From Vibrio sp. SCSIO 43137 (GTDB taxonomy: Bacteria > Pseudomonadota > Gammaproteobacteria > Enterobacterales > Vibrionaceae), in assembly GCF_028201475.1 (NCBI RefSeq), contig NZ_CP116383.1, forward strand, positions 2,294,001 through 2,358,000: a stretch of 64,000 bases of DNA. Direction: 5' to 3'. The position numbers and the translations under genes are program-made. The notes under the pieces are model-generated. The model worked only from the letters and a program-made list of their open reading frames with translations. It had not been told where the DNA came from and searched no databases. The stretch's first letter is position 1; every line of letters starts with the position of its first letter. Shown here piece after piece: positions 25,826 to 35,415 of the stretch.

Positions 25826-25943
25826 ATCTATAGATCCCGTCACCTGAATAATTCCACATCATTAGAAATAACACTAAATTATTGACGAAAAAAGGTAAAT
25901 TTTTAAAATTGCTGGCTATGCATCATATTCAACAGTAATAACT

Positions 25944-26744
25944 CTAGTCAGAATATCTTGCGTAAATAAGATCGATAGTACCGTCAATACGCATATGCTC
26001 CATCGCGGCATCTATCTTGTCAATGATATCTAAAGGAACAGATTTCTTATTAAACAATAGGTAGGTAGGCCAGGTCAAAACCGTTAAATTTTGCTGAGGT
26101 TGCTCGCTATTTTTTACAATATCAATCAGGCTTTCAAGCCCATTCTTTTTTATAAAATCCATGGTTGGAAGGTAATCACCAACAAAGGTATCTATTCTGC
26201 CTCCCAAAAGCATATCAATGCTCATCTTAGTTGATTTAGTCAGCTCTACACGCAAAAAACGTCCTTCATCAATCGCCTGCCTGAATACTCCGGAACCGTA
26301 GAGATAACCTAGCCGAATTCCTATCGATAACTCTCCTGTTTCTGTGATTTCAGGGTCAAGCATAAAATTGGACGACTTCCTTTTAAAAAGGTAATAGGTT
26401 TGGTCAATCAGTATATTTTTGCCGTAATTTCCCCACTGCTTACGCTCATTATTTACCCCGGCATTAAACAAAACATCAGCCTCACCTTCTTTCGTTTTAT
26501 GTACCGCCCTACTCCATGGTAAAAACTCAAAGTTTACATCCACACCGTCAACCCGCCTGGCTGCCTCTTTGATTATATCGACGGCAATACCCTTTGCTTC
26601 TCCGTCATCTGGATATTCATAAGGTGCGTAATCCAGTGTCACAGCCCTTAATGTTATCTCAGAACCAGAAACAATAGATGAGTAAACAATAGCGGTGGTA
26701 TATAGGATGAAAGCAAAAAGCTTCAGATAACTTTCAATCTTCAA
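25944..26744 (-). CDS. Orphan periplasmic amino-acid-type substrate-binding protein
   Basis: A 266-residue SBP_bac_3 family protein with an N-terminal hydrophobic signal (about 8-26). Family features are LDYAPYEYPDDGEAKGIAVD, FEFLPWSRAVHKTKEGEADV, LGYLYGSGVF and a C-terminal IDAAMEHMRIDGTIDLIY. No transport partners adjoin. It lies between the rhodanese and the BCCT transporter, both on the same strand but separated by gaps. Confidence 0.83.
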   Translation of the reverse strand: MKIESYLKLFAFILYTTAIVYSSIVSGSEITLRAVTLDYAPYEYPDDGEAKGIAVDIIKEAARRVDGVDVNFEFLPWSRAVHKTKEGEADVLFNAGVNNERKQWGNYGKNILIDQTYYLFKRKSSNFMLDPEITETGELSIGIRLGYLYGSGVFRQAIDEGRFLRVELTKSTKMSIDMLLGGRIDTFVGDYLPTMDFIKKNGLESLIDIVKNSEQPQQNLTVLTWPTYLLFNKKSVPLDIIDKIDAAMEHMRIDGTIDLIYARYSD

Positions 26745-26821
26745 TATGGATTCAGCTTAAATGGGAATAATTATTACTAAGATTAGTCTGATATTGCTAA
26801 CTGAGCAAAATCATCGGAAAC

Positions 26822-26850
26822 AAAAAATGCCAGAGGGCTAACCTCTGGCA
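26822..26850 (-). terminator. Intrinsic terminator of the BCCT gene
   Basis: On the minus strand a 9-bp stem (TGCCAGAGG / CCTCTGGCA, 5-base loop) is followed by TTTTTTG, 35 bases after the transporter stop codon. It is a textbook intrinsic terminator. Confidence 0.9.
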
Positions 26851-26884
26851 TTCTCGATTAAAATATCAGCAAAAAAATATCTAT

Positions 26885-28489
26885 TTACTTATAAGATTCC
26901 GTTATTGCTTCTGGTTGCTCTACTTCGGTCAGCAAGCCTTTCAGCAGGCTGACACAGCCAAGCAGCAGAATAACCGTGAATGGTAGTGCAGCAATTATGG
27001 TTATGGACTGAAGCGCCTGAATAGACTGAGTGCCGCCAATCCATAGCATCACCATAGCAATTACGCCGGAGATAACTGCCCAGATAACCTTCTGTTTTAT
27101 CGGCACTTCCAGTTTACCACCGGCCGTCATGCTATCGATAACAATGGAACCTGAATCCAGCGTTGTTACAAAGAAAACGATAATCAGTGCAACTGCAATA
27201 ACAGACAGAATATTGCCGATAGGATAGGCGTCCAGCATATAGAACAGACTTAGGGATACATTAGTAATACCCTGCTCCAACCCCAGCAAACCGACTTTAT
27301 CCATAATTTGTTGAATGGCAACGCCGCCAAATACCGACATCCACGCCGTGGTTACCAGAGTAGGGATAATCATTACACAGACAAGAAACTCACGTACGGT
27401 ACGCCCCTTAGAAATACGCGCCACAAACATACCAAAGAATGGTGCATAAGCTACCCACCACGCCCAGTAGAATACCGTCCAGCCATGTAGCCATGTGGTG
27501 TCATCACGTCCGCTTGTCTGGCTTAACGGCAGAATATTCTTCACATAACCAGTAACGGCTGTCGCAACCGAATCCAGCACAGTAGTAAAGTTAAGAACGG
27601 CGATAAAACCAAGGAAAACAAAAGCAATGATCATATTCAGGTTACTGAGCAGCTTAACGCCACCATCCATACCCCGGATAACTGAGACAATTGCCAGCCC
27701 CATAATCAGCACAATAATAAATTGCTGTAGATATAAGCTATTTTCTAAGCCGAAAACATGGCTGATACCACTTGCCGCCTGAGTACCACCTAGGCCCAGC
27801 GAGGTGGCCAAACCAAACAGGGTTACCAGAACCGTCATTACGTCGATAACGTCACCAATACGACCCCAGACTCTGTCACCCAATAACGGATAAAACACAG
27901 AACGCATAGAGAGTGGCAGACCTTTGTTATAAACGAAATAGGCCAGACAAAGTGCGGTCATGCCATAAATAGCCCAGGCGTGTAAGCCCCAGTGAAATAC
28001 CGTTGCACCTAATGCAACTTCACGTCCTTCTGCGGTGTAGGCTTCCGCGTTCAGCGGGGTTCCGTACCAATCGGTGAAGAAAGCGGTCGGTTCAGCTACG
28101 CCCCAGAAAATAAGCCCGATACCCATGCCTGCGGCAAATAACATTGCAATCCATGACATGGTTGAGTATTCGGTTTTTGCTTTGCTGCCGCCCAAGCGTA
28201 TTTTCCCCAGCGGAGAGAAAGCAACAGCAATAGAAAAGAGTAATAATATGTTTGCTCCCCACATAAAGAGGAAGTCGAAATTAGAGAGAACGGCAGCTTT
28301 AATTGAATCGATGGCTGCTTTGGCATCTGCCGGAGAAAGTGCTAGTAAAGTGACGATAAAGAGAATGGATAAACCTGCGGAAGCAGTAAAAACTGTGTTG
28401 TGGACATCCATGCCCCATTTATTAACGTTGTCCTGACCAACCTGATAATCTGTAGAATCAATACTGTATTTTTTTGATTTAAAACTCAT
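26885..28489 (-). CDS. BCCT-family betaine/choline/carnitine-type transporter
   Basis: A 534-residue inner-membrane protein with twelve membrane helices. The family signatures are seen: GMGIGLIFWGVAEP, FHWGLHAWAIYGMTALCLAY and the aromatic substrate box YWAWWVAYAPFFGMFVARIS. These carriers import glycine betaine, choline or related compatible solutes, often at high osmolarity, coupled to Na+ or H+. It is a single gene with its own terminator and a 292-bp upstream gap in which I see no distinct motif. The exact substrate cannot be read from the sequence. Confidence 0.92.
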   Translation of the reverse strand: MSFKSKKYSIDSTDYQVGQDNVNKWGMDVHNTVFTASAGLSILFIVTLLALSPADAKAAIDSIKAAVLSNFDFLFMWGANILLLFSIAVAFSPLGKIRLGGSKAKTEYSTMSWIAMLFAAGMGIGLIFWGVAEPTAFFTDWYGTPLNAEAYTAEGREVALGATVFHWGLHAWAIYGMTALCLAYFVYNKGLPLSMRSVFYPLLGDRVWGRIGDVIDVMTVLVTLFGLATSLGLGGTQAASGISHVFGLENSLYLQQFIIVLIMGLAIVSVIRGMDGGVKLLSNLNMIIAFVFLGFIAVLNFTTVLDSVATAVTGYVKNILPLSQTSGRDDTTWLHGWTVFYWAWWVAYAPFFGMFVARISKGRTVREFLVCVMIIPTLVTTAWMSVFGGVAIQQIMDKVGLLGLEQGITNVSLSLFYMLDAYPIGNILSVIAVALIIVFFVTTLDSGSIVIDSMTAGGKLEVPIKQKVIWAVISGVIAMVMLWIGGTQSIQALQSITIIAALPFTVILLLGCVSLLKGLLTEVEQPEAITESYK

Positions 28490-28781
28490 TAAATTTTGAT
28501 TTTGATGTATTCGCTATTTCGAATAAAAAAGACCAACTCCATAGTCGCTTATAGTTCGATTAACCGGCTCATACCATTAAAATTAACGGCAAGAAATGCA
28601 CTGTTTTAAAGATGATTTCTGGCTCACGGCTAATCCCGAAGCGCGGAGTCTATCACAAAAACGCGCCTCCTGCTTTGCCACTCCACACTGACAGCTTCAG
28701 GCAATCCTGCTAAGTCTGTGTTATATAACTTTCTATTTCGCTATGCTAAAGCCCGATAAAACAACTAATCAGGGAAGAATC

Positions 28782-29249
28782 ATGTCACAACATGTCGCAA
28801 CGGTGCGCTGGACGCGCAGTAAAGGTGAAGTGTTCACCGACAGTAAATATAACCGGGTTCATCAATGGGAGTTTGACGGAGGAGTAACGGTTCCCGCTTC
28901 ACCGTCACCCCATGTGGTCCCACTACCTTACTCATCGGAAGAAAATGTAGATCCGGAAGAGGCATTTATCGCCGCCCTTTCCAGTTGCCATATGTTGGTG
29001 TTCCTGGCTATCGCCGCCAAACGCAATTATGTGGTGGAGAGTTATACGGATAAGGCAACTGGCATACTGGCCAAAGATGAATCGGGCAAAACCGCAGTCA
29101 CAAAAGTAACCCTGAAGCCGCATATTGTATTTTCCGGTGAACGAATACCAGAGACTAAACAACTGGAGAAGATGCACCATCTCTCCCATGAAAACTGCTT
29201 TATTGCTAACTCGGTGAAAACTGAAGTGGTTACCGAAATAGTAACTTGA
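28782..29249 (+). CDS. OsmC-family peroxiredoxin-like protein
   Basis: A 155-residue cytoplasmic protein of the OsmC/Ohr fold, thiol-dependent peroxidases of organic hydroperoxides. The two redox Cys are seen in AALSSCHMLVFLAIA and HENCFIANSV. The ATG at 28782 has AGGGAAG just upstream and was preferred to one 39 bases earlier. It stands alone and is followed by the LysR remnant. Confidence 0.88.
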   Translation: MSQHVATVRWTRSKGEVFTDSKYNRVHQWEFDGGVTVPASPSPHVVPLPYSSEENVDPEEAFIAALSSCHMLVFLAIAAKRNYVVESYTDKATGILAKDESGKTAVTKVTLKPHIVFSGERIPETKQLEKMHHLSHENCFIANSVKTEVVTEIVT

Positions 29250-29280
29250 TTTAAGCAGTTATCTGTAAAACTGTTATCTA

Positions 29281-29499
29281 CTAAGTGCTGTAATGGCCGG
29301 GCACGGTGTTTGCGCAGGAACGGACAGTCTCGCCGGAGACTTTATTGAAAGAGGATTACTGGTCAAGCCATTCGATATTGAGATAACGCCCGGTGTGGAA
29401 TATTCTGCAACTTACCACCGTGACTCTATCCGTAAAGCTCGCATCTCTGTGTTTGTTAACTGGCTGAAAAAAGAGGCGAAAGCTCATCAGCCAGTTTAA
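29281..29499 (+). pseudogene. Remnant of a LysR-family regulator (C-terminal end only)
   Basis: The frame reads LSAVMAGHGVCAGTDSL, then FIERGLLVKPF and ISVFVNWLKKEAKAHQ, which is the end of a GcvA-type LysR substrate-binding domain (usual pattern: GxGV...L..D.L..G.LV..F, ending F..WL..E). About 73 residues of a family of about 300 remain. The DNA-binding half is missing: only 30 bases separate the OsmC stop from the start of similarity. There is no ribosome binding site. Confidence 0.75.
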
Positions 29500-29582
29500 C
29501 CTTTGGCGCTCGCCGATTATGAACTTACGGAAAGAAAAGCCATTGCAAATCTGTTTTCGACATGTAATATTTGCCAACTGCA

Positions 29583-29601
29583 AATGAGATAAGTTTTCAT
29601 T
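29583..29601. promoter_or_regulatory. Candidate Fur box upstream of the TonB2 operon
   Basis: AATGAGATAAGTTTTCATT matches 13 of 16 specified positions of AATGANAATNATTNTCATT, about 29 bases before the first start codon of the operon. It fits iron regulation of the TonB system. Confidence 0.65.
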
Positions 29602-29629
29602 TACATAAGTAACGGATAGTACAAATCTG

Positions 29630-30394
29630 ATGAATTTATTTAAACATTTCCTCTGTATCACCACGCTAATCGCATTGTCTGGCAATGTTTCAGCGTCAGA
29701 TGTAGACAGTGCATTAGCAGTGAAAAGTACAACCAACGCTGCTTCGGCCTCCAGCCAGAAACGCATTGATAAAAGTGCTGAAAAATCACTACAAATTCAG
29801 GCCGAGCTGGAACAGCTTCAGCAAGAGGTGGATAACCTGCGTGTCTATCAAGACCATCTGAATGGACTGGTTAACAGCCAGCAGCAGGAAGTGACCAGCC
29901 TTGAGACACAAATAGAAGAGATCAAGTCTACCCGTCAGGGCATTGTTCCCCTTATGTACCAGATGATAGCCAGTCTGAAGAGCAATCTGGCCGGTGATAT
30001 CCCGCTAAAAACAGAGCAGCGTACGGCACGTATAGCTAAGCTGGAAGCCATGATGAAGCGGGCTGATGTCAGTGACGCAGAAAAGTACCGCCGTATTCTG
30101 GAGGCTTACCAGATCGAGCTCGATTACGGAACCAAGCTTGGCTTGTATCAGGGGCAGATCAGCGCACAAGGAAAAACCCTTGAAGCCGACATCCTGCATC
30201 TTGGACGTATTTCTCTTGTTGCCCGCAGCCTGAACGGTCTTCATTACTGGTCATGGGATGCCAATAACCGACAATGGAATACGCTGGATACCTCTCTGAA
30301 AGGTAACCTTGATAAAGCCTACAGTATCGCAGCCAAACAAGCAGCACCGGCGCTGGTTACCCTTCCCCTCTCTCTTATCCCGGAGGGCAAGTAA
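29630..30394 (+). CDS. DUF3450 periplasmic coiled-coil protein of the TonB2 operon
   Basis: A 254-residue exported protein (signal peptide MNLFKHFLCITTLIALSGNV, cleaved about SAS). A coiled coil covers about residues 50-110 (LQIQAELEQLQQEVDNLRVY, ending SLETQIEEIKSTR). The C-terminal part has HYWSWDANNRQWNTLD. The family always lies before TtpC/ExbB-type genes in Vibrio TonB2 clusters; its biochemical role is not established. It is followed after one base by ttpC, with GGAGG at its own 3' end serving that gene. Confidence 0.87.
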   Translation: MNLFKHFLCITTLIALSGNVSASDVDSALAVKSTTNAASASSQKRIDKSAEKSLQIQAELEQLQQEVDNLRVYQDHLNGLVNSQQQEVTSLETQIEEIKSTRQGIVPLMYQMIASLKSNLAGDIPLKTEQRTARIAKLEAMMKRADVSDAEKYRRILEAYQIELDYGTKLGLYQGQISAQGKTLEADILHLGRISLVARSLNGLHYWSWDANNRQWNTLDTSLKGNLDKAYSIAAKQAAPALVTLPLSLIPEGK

Positions 30395-30395
30395 T

Positions 30396-31760
30396 ATGAA
30401 AGCTTCCGTTTTATCCTCTCTACTACTTAGCCTGACTCTGACAGGTCTGTCAGTTCCGGCAACGGCAGACAGCGCTCTGTCTGATAAAGCACTGGCAGAA
30501 AAACAGACCCAGCAACAACATAACAAAGTACGTGAAGCCCGCTTTAGGATGACAGAGTCAGAGCTTAAAGCCCTGAAAGCGCAGCTAATTAAACAGCGAA
30601 ATTCACTGCAAAAACAGAACGATAAGCTGGCGGCCACTTTCAGCAGTAATGAAGATAAACTTGCCCGGCTGGAAGAGAAGCTTCGGCTGGAAACCGGCAG
30701 CCTTGGGGAAGTATTCGGTGTAGTACGCCAGAACGCCAAAGAGCTTCAGTCGGAACTGAAAACCTCCGTTACCAGTGCCGGAGCTCAATCTTTCAATATG
30801 CAGATTGACGACATTGTTGCCGCCACTAAACTGCCTTCCATGCCCCAACTTGAAAGCATGTGGAAAGCGCTGGAGCAGCAAATTCAGGCTTCCGGTCAGA
30901 TAGGCAAAACCCAGCTTCGTTATATCAACGGTGAAGGCGAGAGTGAACAAACAGATGCCTTGCGCCTAGGCGCTTTTGCACTGGTATCTGACAAAGGCTA
31001 CCTAAACTGGAATGGCATTAAACAAGAGGCCAGAGCCTTTACCAGACAACCGGAACAAGGCGCAACCTCGCAAAGTCTCGTGCCACTTCTGGCTGGTGAA
31101 ACACAAGCAATCATTATTGATCCTTCGCGAGGAATTATGATGGAGCAACTGGCACTTGCACCCAGTCTGATGGATCGTTTTCAGGCTGGCGGAGTGGTCG
31201 GTAAGATTATTGTGGGACTTCTGGCTATCGGTATGCTTATCGCACTGGTTCGGGGCATTAGTTTATCCGTAACCCGACAGAAAATCCGTAGCCAGCTGAA
31301 AAAGCCACAGCAACCGGGTAACAACCCTCTTGGCAGAATCCTCTCTGTTTATGAACCAGATAAAAACCGTACGGTAGAAGCGCTGGAACTGCGCCTGCTG
31401 GAATCTGTGGTTGACGAACAAGCCAGCCTTGAGCGCGGTCTCTCTATGCTGAAATTGCTGGCAGCACTTGCTCCGATGCTCGGCCTGCTGGGAACCGTAA
31501 CCGGAATGATAGAGACGTTTCAGGTTATCACCCAGTTTGGTAACAGCGACCCTAAAGTAATGGCAGGTGGTATTTCAATGGCGCTGGTCACTACGGTTCT
31601 TGGGTTAATAGCCGCAATGCCACTGCTTCTGGCGCACAATATCCTCAGTTCTCAGGCGGAGGCTATCCGCAACATTCTTGAGAAACAGGGAATCGCCATT
31701 GTTGCTGAACAGGCAGAAAAAGTTCTGCCTTCAGATCAATCTGCAGCAAGTGTCGCCTGA
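30396..31760 (+). CDS. ttpC: TtpC, MotA/TolQ/ExbB-family component of the TonB2 system
   Basis: A 454-residue protein. It has a signal peptide (about 1-24), a periplasmic coiled-coil region (about 30-110), and a C-terminal ExbB-like domain with three membrane helices (about 265-285, 365-390, 400-425), containing LAALAPMLGLLGTVTGMIET and MAGGISMALVTTVLGLIAAM. TtpC is required with ExbB2, ExbD2 and TonB2 for siderophore uptake in vibrios (established). GGAGG lies at 30382-30386. The gene overlaps exbB by one base. Confidence 0.9.
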   Translation: MKASVLSSLLLSLTLTGLSVPATADSALSDKALAEKQTQQQHNKVREARFRMTESELKALKAQLIKQRNSLQKQNDKLAATFSSNEDKLARLEEKLRLETGSLGEVFGVVRQNAKELQSELKTSVTSAGAQSFNMQIDDIVAATKLPSMPQLESMWKALEQQIQASGQIGKTQLRYINGEGESEQTDALRLGAFALVSDKGYLNWNGIKQEARAFTRQPEQGATSQSLVPLLAGETQAIIIDPSRGIMMEQLALAPSLMDRFQAGGVVGKIIVGLLAIGMLIALVRGISLSVTRQKIRSQLKKPQQPGNNPLGRILSVYEPDKNRTVEALELRLLESVVDEQASLERGLSMLKLLAALAPMLGLLGTVTGMIETFQVITQFGNSDPKVMAGGISMALVTTVLGLIAAMPLLLAHNILSSQAEAIRNILEKQGIAIVAEQAEKVLPSDQSAASVA

Positions 31761-32317
31761 TGAGTAGTCTGTTTGACTATCTGCCAACTGCCCTTTCAGC
31801 CAGCGACTGGATACTGGCGCTTCAGAGTTTTATGCAGCAGGGTGGCCAGATCCTCTGGTGGCTCTCTGGCGTAGTGGCTCTCTGCTGGCTGCTGATTACG
31901 GAAAGAGTCATCTTCCTCTGGATTCAGTTTCCCGCACAGCAAAGAGAGTGGCAGCAAGTGTGGCAGGCACGCTCCGATCAGGCTTCATGGTACGCCTTGT
32001 CCATACGTGACGGCTGGCTGGCCAGTGCCCATGAAAACCTGTTTAAACATCTGAACTTTATTAAAGTACTTGTCGCTATTTGCCCTATGCTTGGCCTGCT
32101 TGGCACGGTAACCGGTATGATTTCCGTGTTCGATATTATGGCCAGTCAGGGCAGCAGTAACCCTAAGCTGATGGCATCGGGGATCTCGCTAGCAACCCTT
32201 CCCACCATGGCTGGCATGGTGGCAGCATTAACCGGTATGTTTTTCCATGCCCGGCTGGTTAAAGCCTGCCAACGTAGAGAAATGAAACTTGAAAAGTCGT
32301 TAAGGAGCCACCAATGA
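31760..32317 (+). CDS. exbB: ExbB-type proton channel subunit of the TonB2 system
   Basis: A 185-residue inner-membrane protein with three helices (about 30-50, 95-115, 140-162). It has the family block AICPMLGLLGTVTGMISVFD and MASGISLATLPTMAGMVAAL. With ExbD it uses the proton gradient to energise TonB. It overlaps ttpC by 1 base and exbD by 4. Confidence 0.92.
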   Translation: MSSLFDYLPTALSASDWILALQSFMQQGGQILWWLSGVVALCWLLITERVIFLWIQFPAQQREWQQVWQARSDQASWYALSIRDGWLASAHENLFKHLNFIKVLVAICPMLGLLGTVTGMISVFDIMASQGSSNPKLMASGISLATLPTMAGMVAALTGMFFHARLVKACQRREMKLEKSLRSHQ

Positions 32318-32721
32318 GACTTGGCCGACGCCAGCATAAAGCAGAAGAGGCACAGGTGGATCTCACCCCTATGCTGGATATTGTCTTTATCATGCTGATA
32401 TTTTTTATTGTCACCAGCTCTTTTGTGCGCGAATCAGGTGTAGAGGTCAACAGGCCTCAGGCGTCTAACGTGGTCAGCCAGAAAGAGGCCGGTATTTTCA
32501 TTGCCATTACCTCAGCTAACGATATATACATAGACAAACGCGTAGTCGATGCCGAACGTGTTCAAGCCACCCTTGAGCACCTACTGTTGGATAAACCCGG
32601 CGCGTCATTGGTGATTCAGGCTGACGAACACGCTTATAACGGCACGGTTGTTAAAGTGATGGATGCCGCCAAAAGCGCCGGCGTCGTTAACATCGCTCTG
32701 GCAGCGGAGAAACGTCTGTGA
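32314..32721 (+). CDS. exbD: ExbD-type subunit of the TonB2 system
   Basis: A 135-residue protein with one membrane helix (about 20-42): VDLTPMLDIVFIMLIFFIVT, in which Asp22 corresponds to the proton-carrying Asp of ExbD. The rest is the periplasmic domain ending DAAKSAGVVNIALAAEKRL. It overlaps exbB and tonB by 4 bases each. Confidence 0.93.
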   Translation: MRLGRRQHKAEEAQVDLTPMLDIVFIMLIFFIVTSSFVRESGVEVNRPQASNVVSQKEAGIFIAITSANDIYIDKRVVDAERVQATLEHLLLDKPGASLVIQADEHAYNGTVVKVMDAAKSAGVVNIALAAEKRL

Positions 32722-33335
32722 TCCGTCTGCTTGTGGCAACACCTGTGGCGCTTTTCTGCGCTCTGGCACTGTTTAGTTTTATGGCTTATATGGTCGATAC
32801 CCGTCAGCGTCCTGAGCCGGAACAAACTCAGGCACTCAGCGTTAATATGGTGATGACGGAAAATGAACAGCAGCTTCAGCGCCGCAAACGTTCTGTACCA
32901 GAACAACCAGAAACGCCACAAGTACCGCAGCAGACTCCTGTCTCCAGAGTTAATAGTCAGCAGACACAACTTTCACCAATGTCACAACCGGCTTTGGGCT
33001 TAAACAGTTCTATCGATGGGATCGCCATCAGTGCACCGGCGTTTGGCGATTTTGGCGTCAATCAGCAGATTGTTCCCCTCTACCGGGTTAAACCTAACTA
33101 TCCGGCACGGGCAAAAAAGCGGGGCATTCAGGGTTACGTTGTGATGAGGTTCACCATAGACCCGACCGGAAAACCGGTCGATATCGAGGTGATAGAATCA
33201 GAACCTAAGCGTATCTTTGACCGCGATGCCGTACGTGCATTGGCTAAATGGAAATACCAGCCAAAAACCGAACAGGGGCGTTCCGTTGCCCAGTATGGTG
33301 AGATGATTAAACTGGAGTTCGAGCTGGAAAAATGA
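32718..33335 (+). CDS. tonB2: TonB-type energy transducer (TonB2)
   Basis: A 205-residue protein with an N-terminal membrane anchor (about 1-23), a proline/glutamine-rich spacer (about 55-85) shorter than in E. coli TonB, and the C-terminal receptor-binding domain: YRVKPNYPARAKKRGIQGYV, RFTIDPTGKPVDIEVIES and the ending ALAKWKYQPKTEQG. It transmits energy to outer-membrane receptors such as the one at 36.5 kb. It overlaps both neighbours by 4 bases. Confidence 0.92.
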   Translation: MIRLLVATPVALFCALALFSFMAYMVDTRQRPEPEQTQALSVNMVMTENEQQLQRRKRSVPEQPETPQVPQQTPVSRVNSQQTQLSPMSQPALGLNSSIDGIAISAPAFGDFGVNQQIVPLYRVKPNYPARAKKRGIQGYVVMRFTIDPTGKPVDIEVIESEPKRIFDRDAVRALAKWKYQPKTEQGRSVAQYGEMIKLEFELEK

Positions 33336-34489
33336 TCAGACTTTGCTTAGCACTTAGCCTGCTGATTGCAGCACTACCGTCAACGGCAGAACAACTTAGC
33401 CGGCAAAATGCTATACGCGTTCAGAAGGCTCATCAATTGTCTCAGGAAGGTCAGTTGTCTCAGGCGATTGAAAACCTCAGACAGATAGAAACGGGCAAAA
33501 AATATGACAAAGCCTTTATTGCCCGTATGCTGGGCGTATTTTACTGGCAAAATGAACAGATTGATCCCGCCATTTCCCAGCTTAAAATTGCCGTTGAAAG
33601 CGGTCAGCTCAAAGACGATACTGCCTGGGTAACCGAACGTATGCTGGCAGATCTCTATCTGACACAGCAGTCATTCGAAAATGCGCTAACGCATTATTAT
33701 GCTCTGCAGAAGAGAGCAGCTCCTGTATCCGAAAAAAAACATGATCTTTGGTTTCGTATCGCTCAGGCACATTATCAGCTTGAGCAATGGCGCGAGGTTA
33801 TTCCGGCTACGCAACACTATCTTGCTCTCAAACCGGATAACCTGATTAACCCCCTCTCCCTTAAGCTTGGCGCCCAACTGCAGTTAAAACAGTGGAAGGG
33901 AGCAATTCCGACATTAAAGCAACTTATCGACCTCAACCCGGAAAAGCTCAGTTGGTGGAGACAGCTAGCAGGCCTGTATATGCAAGTCGAGAACCACCGT
34001 GCCGCATTAGATACGCTGGCACTGGCAAAGCTGAACGGGTTACCCCTGAGTCAGCAGGACAGACGTTTACTGGCGCAGCTTTATGCCAAAAGAGGCATTC
34101 CCGAACGTGCGGCCCTTGAGATTAGTGAGCTGAAAGCAGCAACTTCAGATATCACCCTACTGGCTGAACAGGCCGGCTACTGGCAGATGGCTAAAGAGTG
34201 GCAGAAATCTTTACAACATTGGCAACTAGCTGCGGAACTAGATGCTAAATATCACTGGCAGGCAGCACAAATTTTGCTTCAGCAGCGTAACTATCAGCAG
34301 GCACTGACAACACTAAACAAAGTGGAAGGAAGACAACAACAGGTTGCGCTGGCAAAGGTTCGTGCCCTGTTTAAGCTGGGTGAGCTGGAGAAGGCACTTA
34401 TCCAAGCTAAGAACGCCAACGCAATGAAACCTTCGAAACAAGCAATGGACTGGATAACCTATCTGAGCCAGCTACGCAGCGCTTCTTAA
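33332..34489 (+). CDS. Tetratricopeptide-repeat periplasmic protein ending the TonB2 operon
   Basis: A 385-residue exported protein (signal peptide MIRLCLALSLLIAALPSTAE) made of TPR-like helical pairs, for example AIENLRQIETGKKYDKAFIA, WREVIPATQHYLALKPDNLI and AIPTLKQLIDLNPEKLSWWR. TPR genes occur at this place in Vibrio TonB2 operons; they are thought to support TonB2-dependent uptake, but the mechanism is not known to me. It overlaps tonB by 4 bases and the convergent reductase gene by 4. Confidence 0.88.
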   Translation: MIRLCLALSLLIAALPSTAEQLSRQNAIRVQKAHQLSQEGQLSQAIENLRQIETGKKYDKAFIARMLGVFYWQNEQIDPAISQLKIAVESGQLKDDTAWVTERMLADLYLTQQSFENALTHYYALQKRAAPVSEKKHDLWFRIAQAHYQLEQWREVIPATQHYLALKPDNLINPLSLKLGAQLQLKQWKGAIPTLKQLIDLNPEKLSWWRQLAGLYMQVENHRAALDTLALAKLNGLPLSQQDRRLLAQLYAKRGIPERAALEISELKAATSDITLLAEQAGYWQMAKEWQKSLQHWQLAAELDAKYHWQAAQILLQQRNYQQALTTLNKVEGRQQQVALAKVRALFKLGELEKALIQAKNANAMKPSKQAMDWITYLSQLRSAS

Positions 34490-35241
34490 TCGCACGTGCT
34501 CTTACCCGCTTTTGGGCAATCATCACAATAGTTGCCCTTTTCACACTTATAAGCCAGACAGCAACTGATTCTTGTCAGTTTCAGTTGTCCGCTTTTTCCA
34601 TCTTCAGCCAGACAATCGAGATGGTATAAAGGTAAATCACACTCCATCAACCAGAGTCTGGCTTGCCGGCGGATATATTCATTGGACAGGCTAGTATCAT
34701 GTTGCTGCAACTTAACCAGACAACCCAACAGCAGATCGGCAAACAAATGACGGGTAAATCCGGGGCGGATTCTGCTCCATTCATTGATTTGCTGCCGGTA
34801 AAAATCCATCAAAGCCATTAGTGCCCGTGCGGCATGGGGGATTAACTCTTCCGGCTCGCCATGGCGGTGGGCACCATCGGGAAAACGATAGCCGGCAATA
34901 TACGAACCGAAACGATATTGACCAATGCTTCCCATATCCGGCAGAGATTTAAGACCATAAATAGCAATAAAAGAGACGTAGACCGGCTGCCAGCAGACAA
35001 GGTCCCAGGTGCGGGTCAGCCAGTAAGCTTTTCCAGCATTAGGTTCTGCCTTAGCAACGCCTTTGTACACCTGTTCAAGCTGGTTCGCGCTATTCGGGTG
35101 ACCGATAGCGATACAGTCTGAGTGTAGAGCGCCATAACTCCCTTTCAGGTAAGGAGTAATCTGTTTTGAATAGAGGAAAACCTGCCGGTGAAGAGCGGGC
35201 GCTCTCCTTTGTGTTACGAGTTTATGCAGCCATTGCATCAT
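34486..35241 (-). CDS. Siderophore ferric-iron reductase, FhuF-like (2Fe-2S)
   Basis: A 251-residue cytoplasmic protein. The C-terminus has the cysteine cluster SCCLAYKCEKGNYCDDCP, as in FhuF-type reductases, where CC-x(n)-C-x(2)-C ligates a 2Fe-2S centre that reduces siderophore-bound Fe(III). The middle part has GQYRFGSYIAGYRFPDGAHR. It belongs to the branch named after Aeromonas AHA_1954, which accompanies siderophore receptors. It is divergent from an AraC regulator, with a Fur box between them. Confidence 0.82.
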   Translation of the reverse strand: MMQWLHKLVTQRRAPALHRQVFLYSKQITPYLKGSYGALHSDCIAIGHPNSANQLEQVYKGVAKAEPNAGKAYWLTRTWDLVCWQPVYVSFIAIYGLKSLPDMGSIGQYRFGSYIAGYRFPDGAHRHGEPEELIPHAARALMALMDFYRQQINEWSRIRPGFTRHLFADLLLGCLVKLQQHDTSLSNEYIRRQARLWLMECDLPLYHLDCLAEDGKSGQLKLTRISCCLAYKCEKGNYCDDCPKAGKSTCD

Positions 35242-35259
35242 TATTTACTTACAATAGTT

Positions 35260-35278
35260 ATTAAGAATGATTATTATT
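35260..35278. promoter_or_regulatory. Candidate Fur box between reductase and AraC genes
   Basis: On the minus strand, AATAATAATCATTCTTAAT matches 13 of 16 specified positions of AATGANAATNATTNTCATT. It lies 19 bases upstream of the reductase start and 138 bases before the AraC start, so the reductase is the more likely target. Confidence 0.6.
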
Positions 35279-35415
35279 ACCTACCGAACAGCATACCTAA
35301 CTGACACCAGAGAAACCAAGCAAATTGGTGCAATCTTTGCTGACAACAATCGCGTGACCAAACCAGCGACTAATGATACAAATAACTCCAGCTCTCTTAT
35401 TGATGATTTCAGGTT

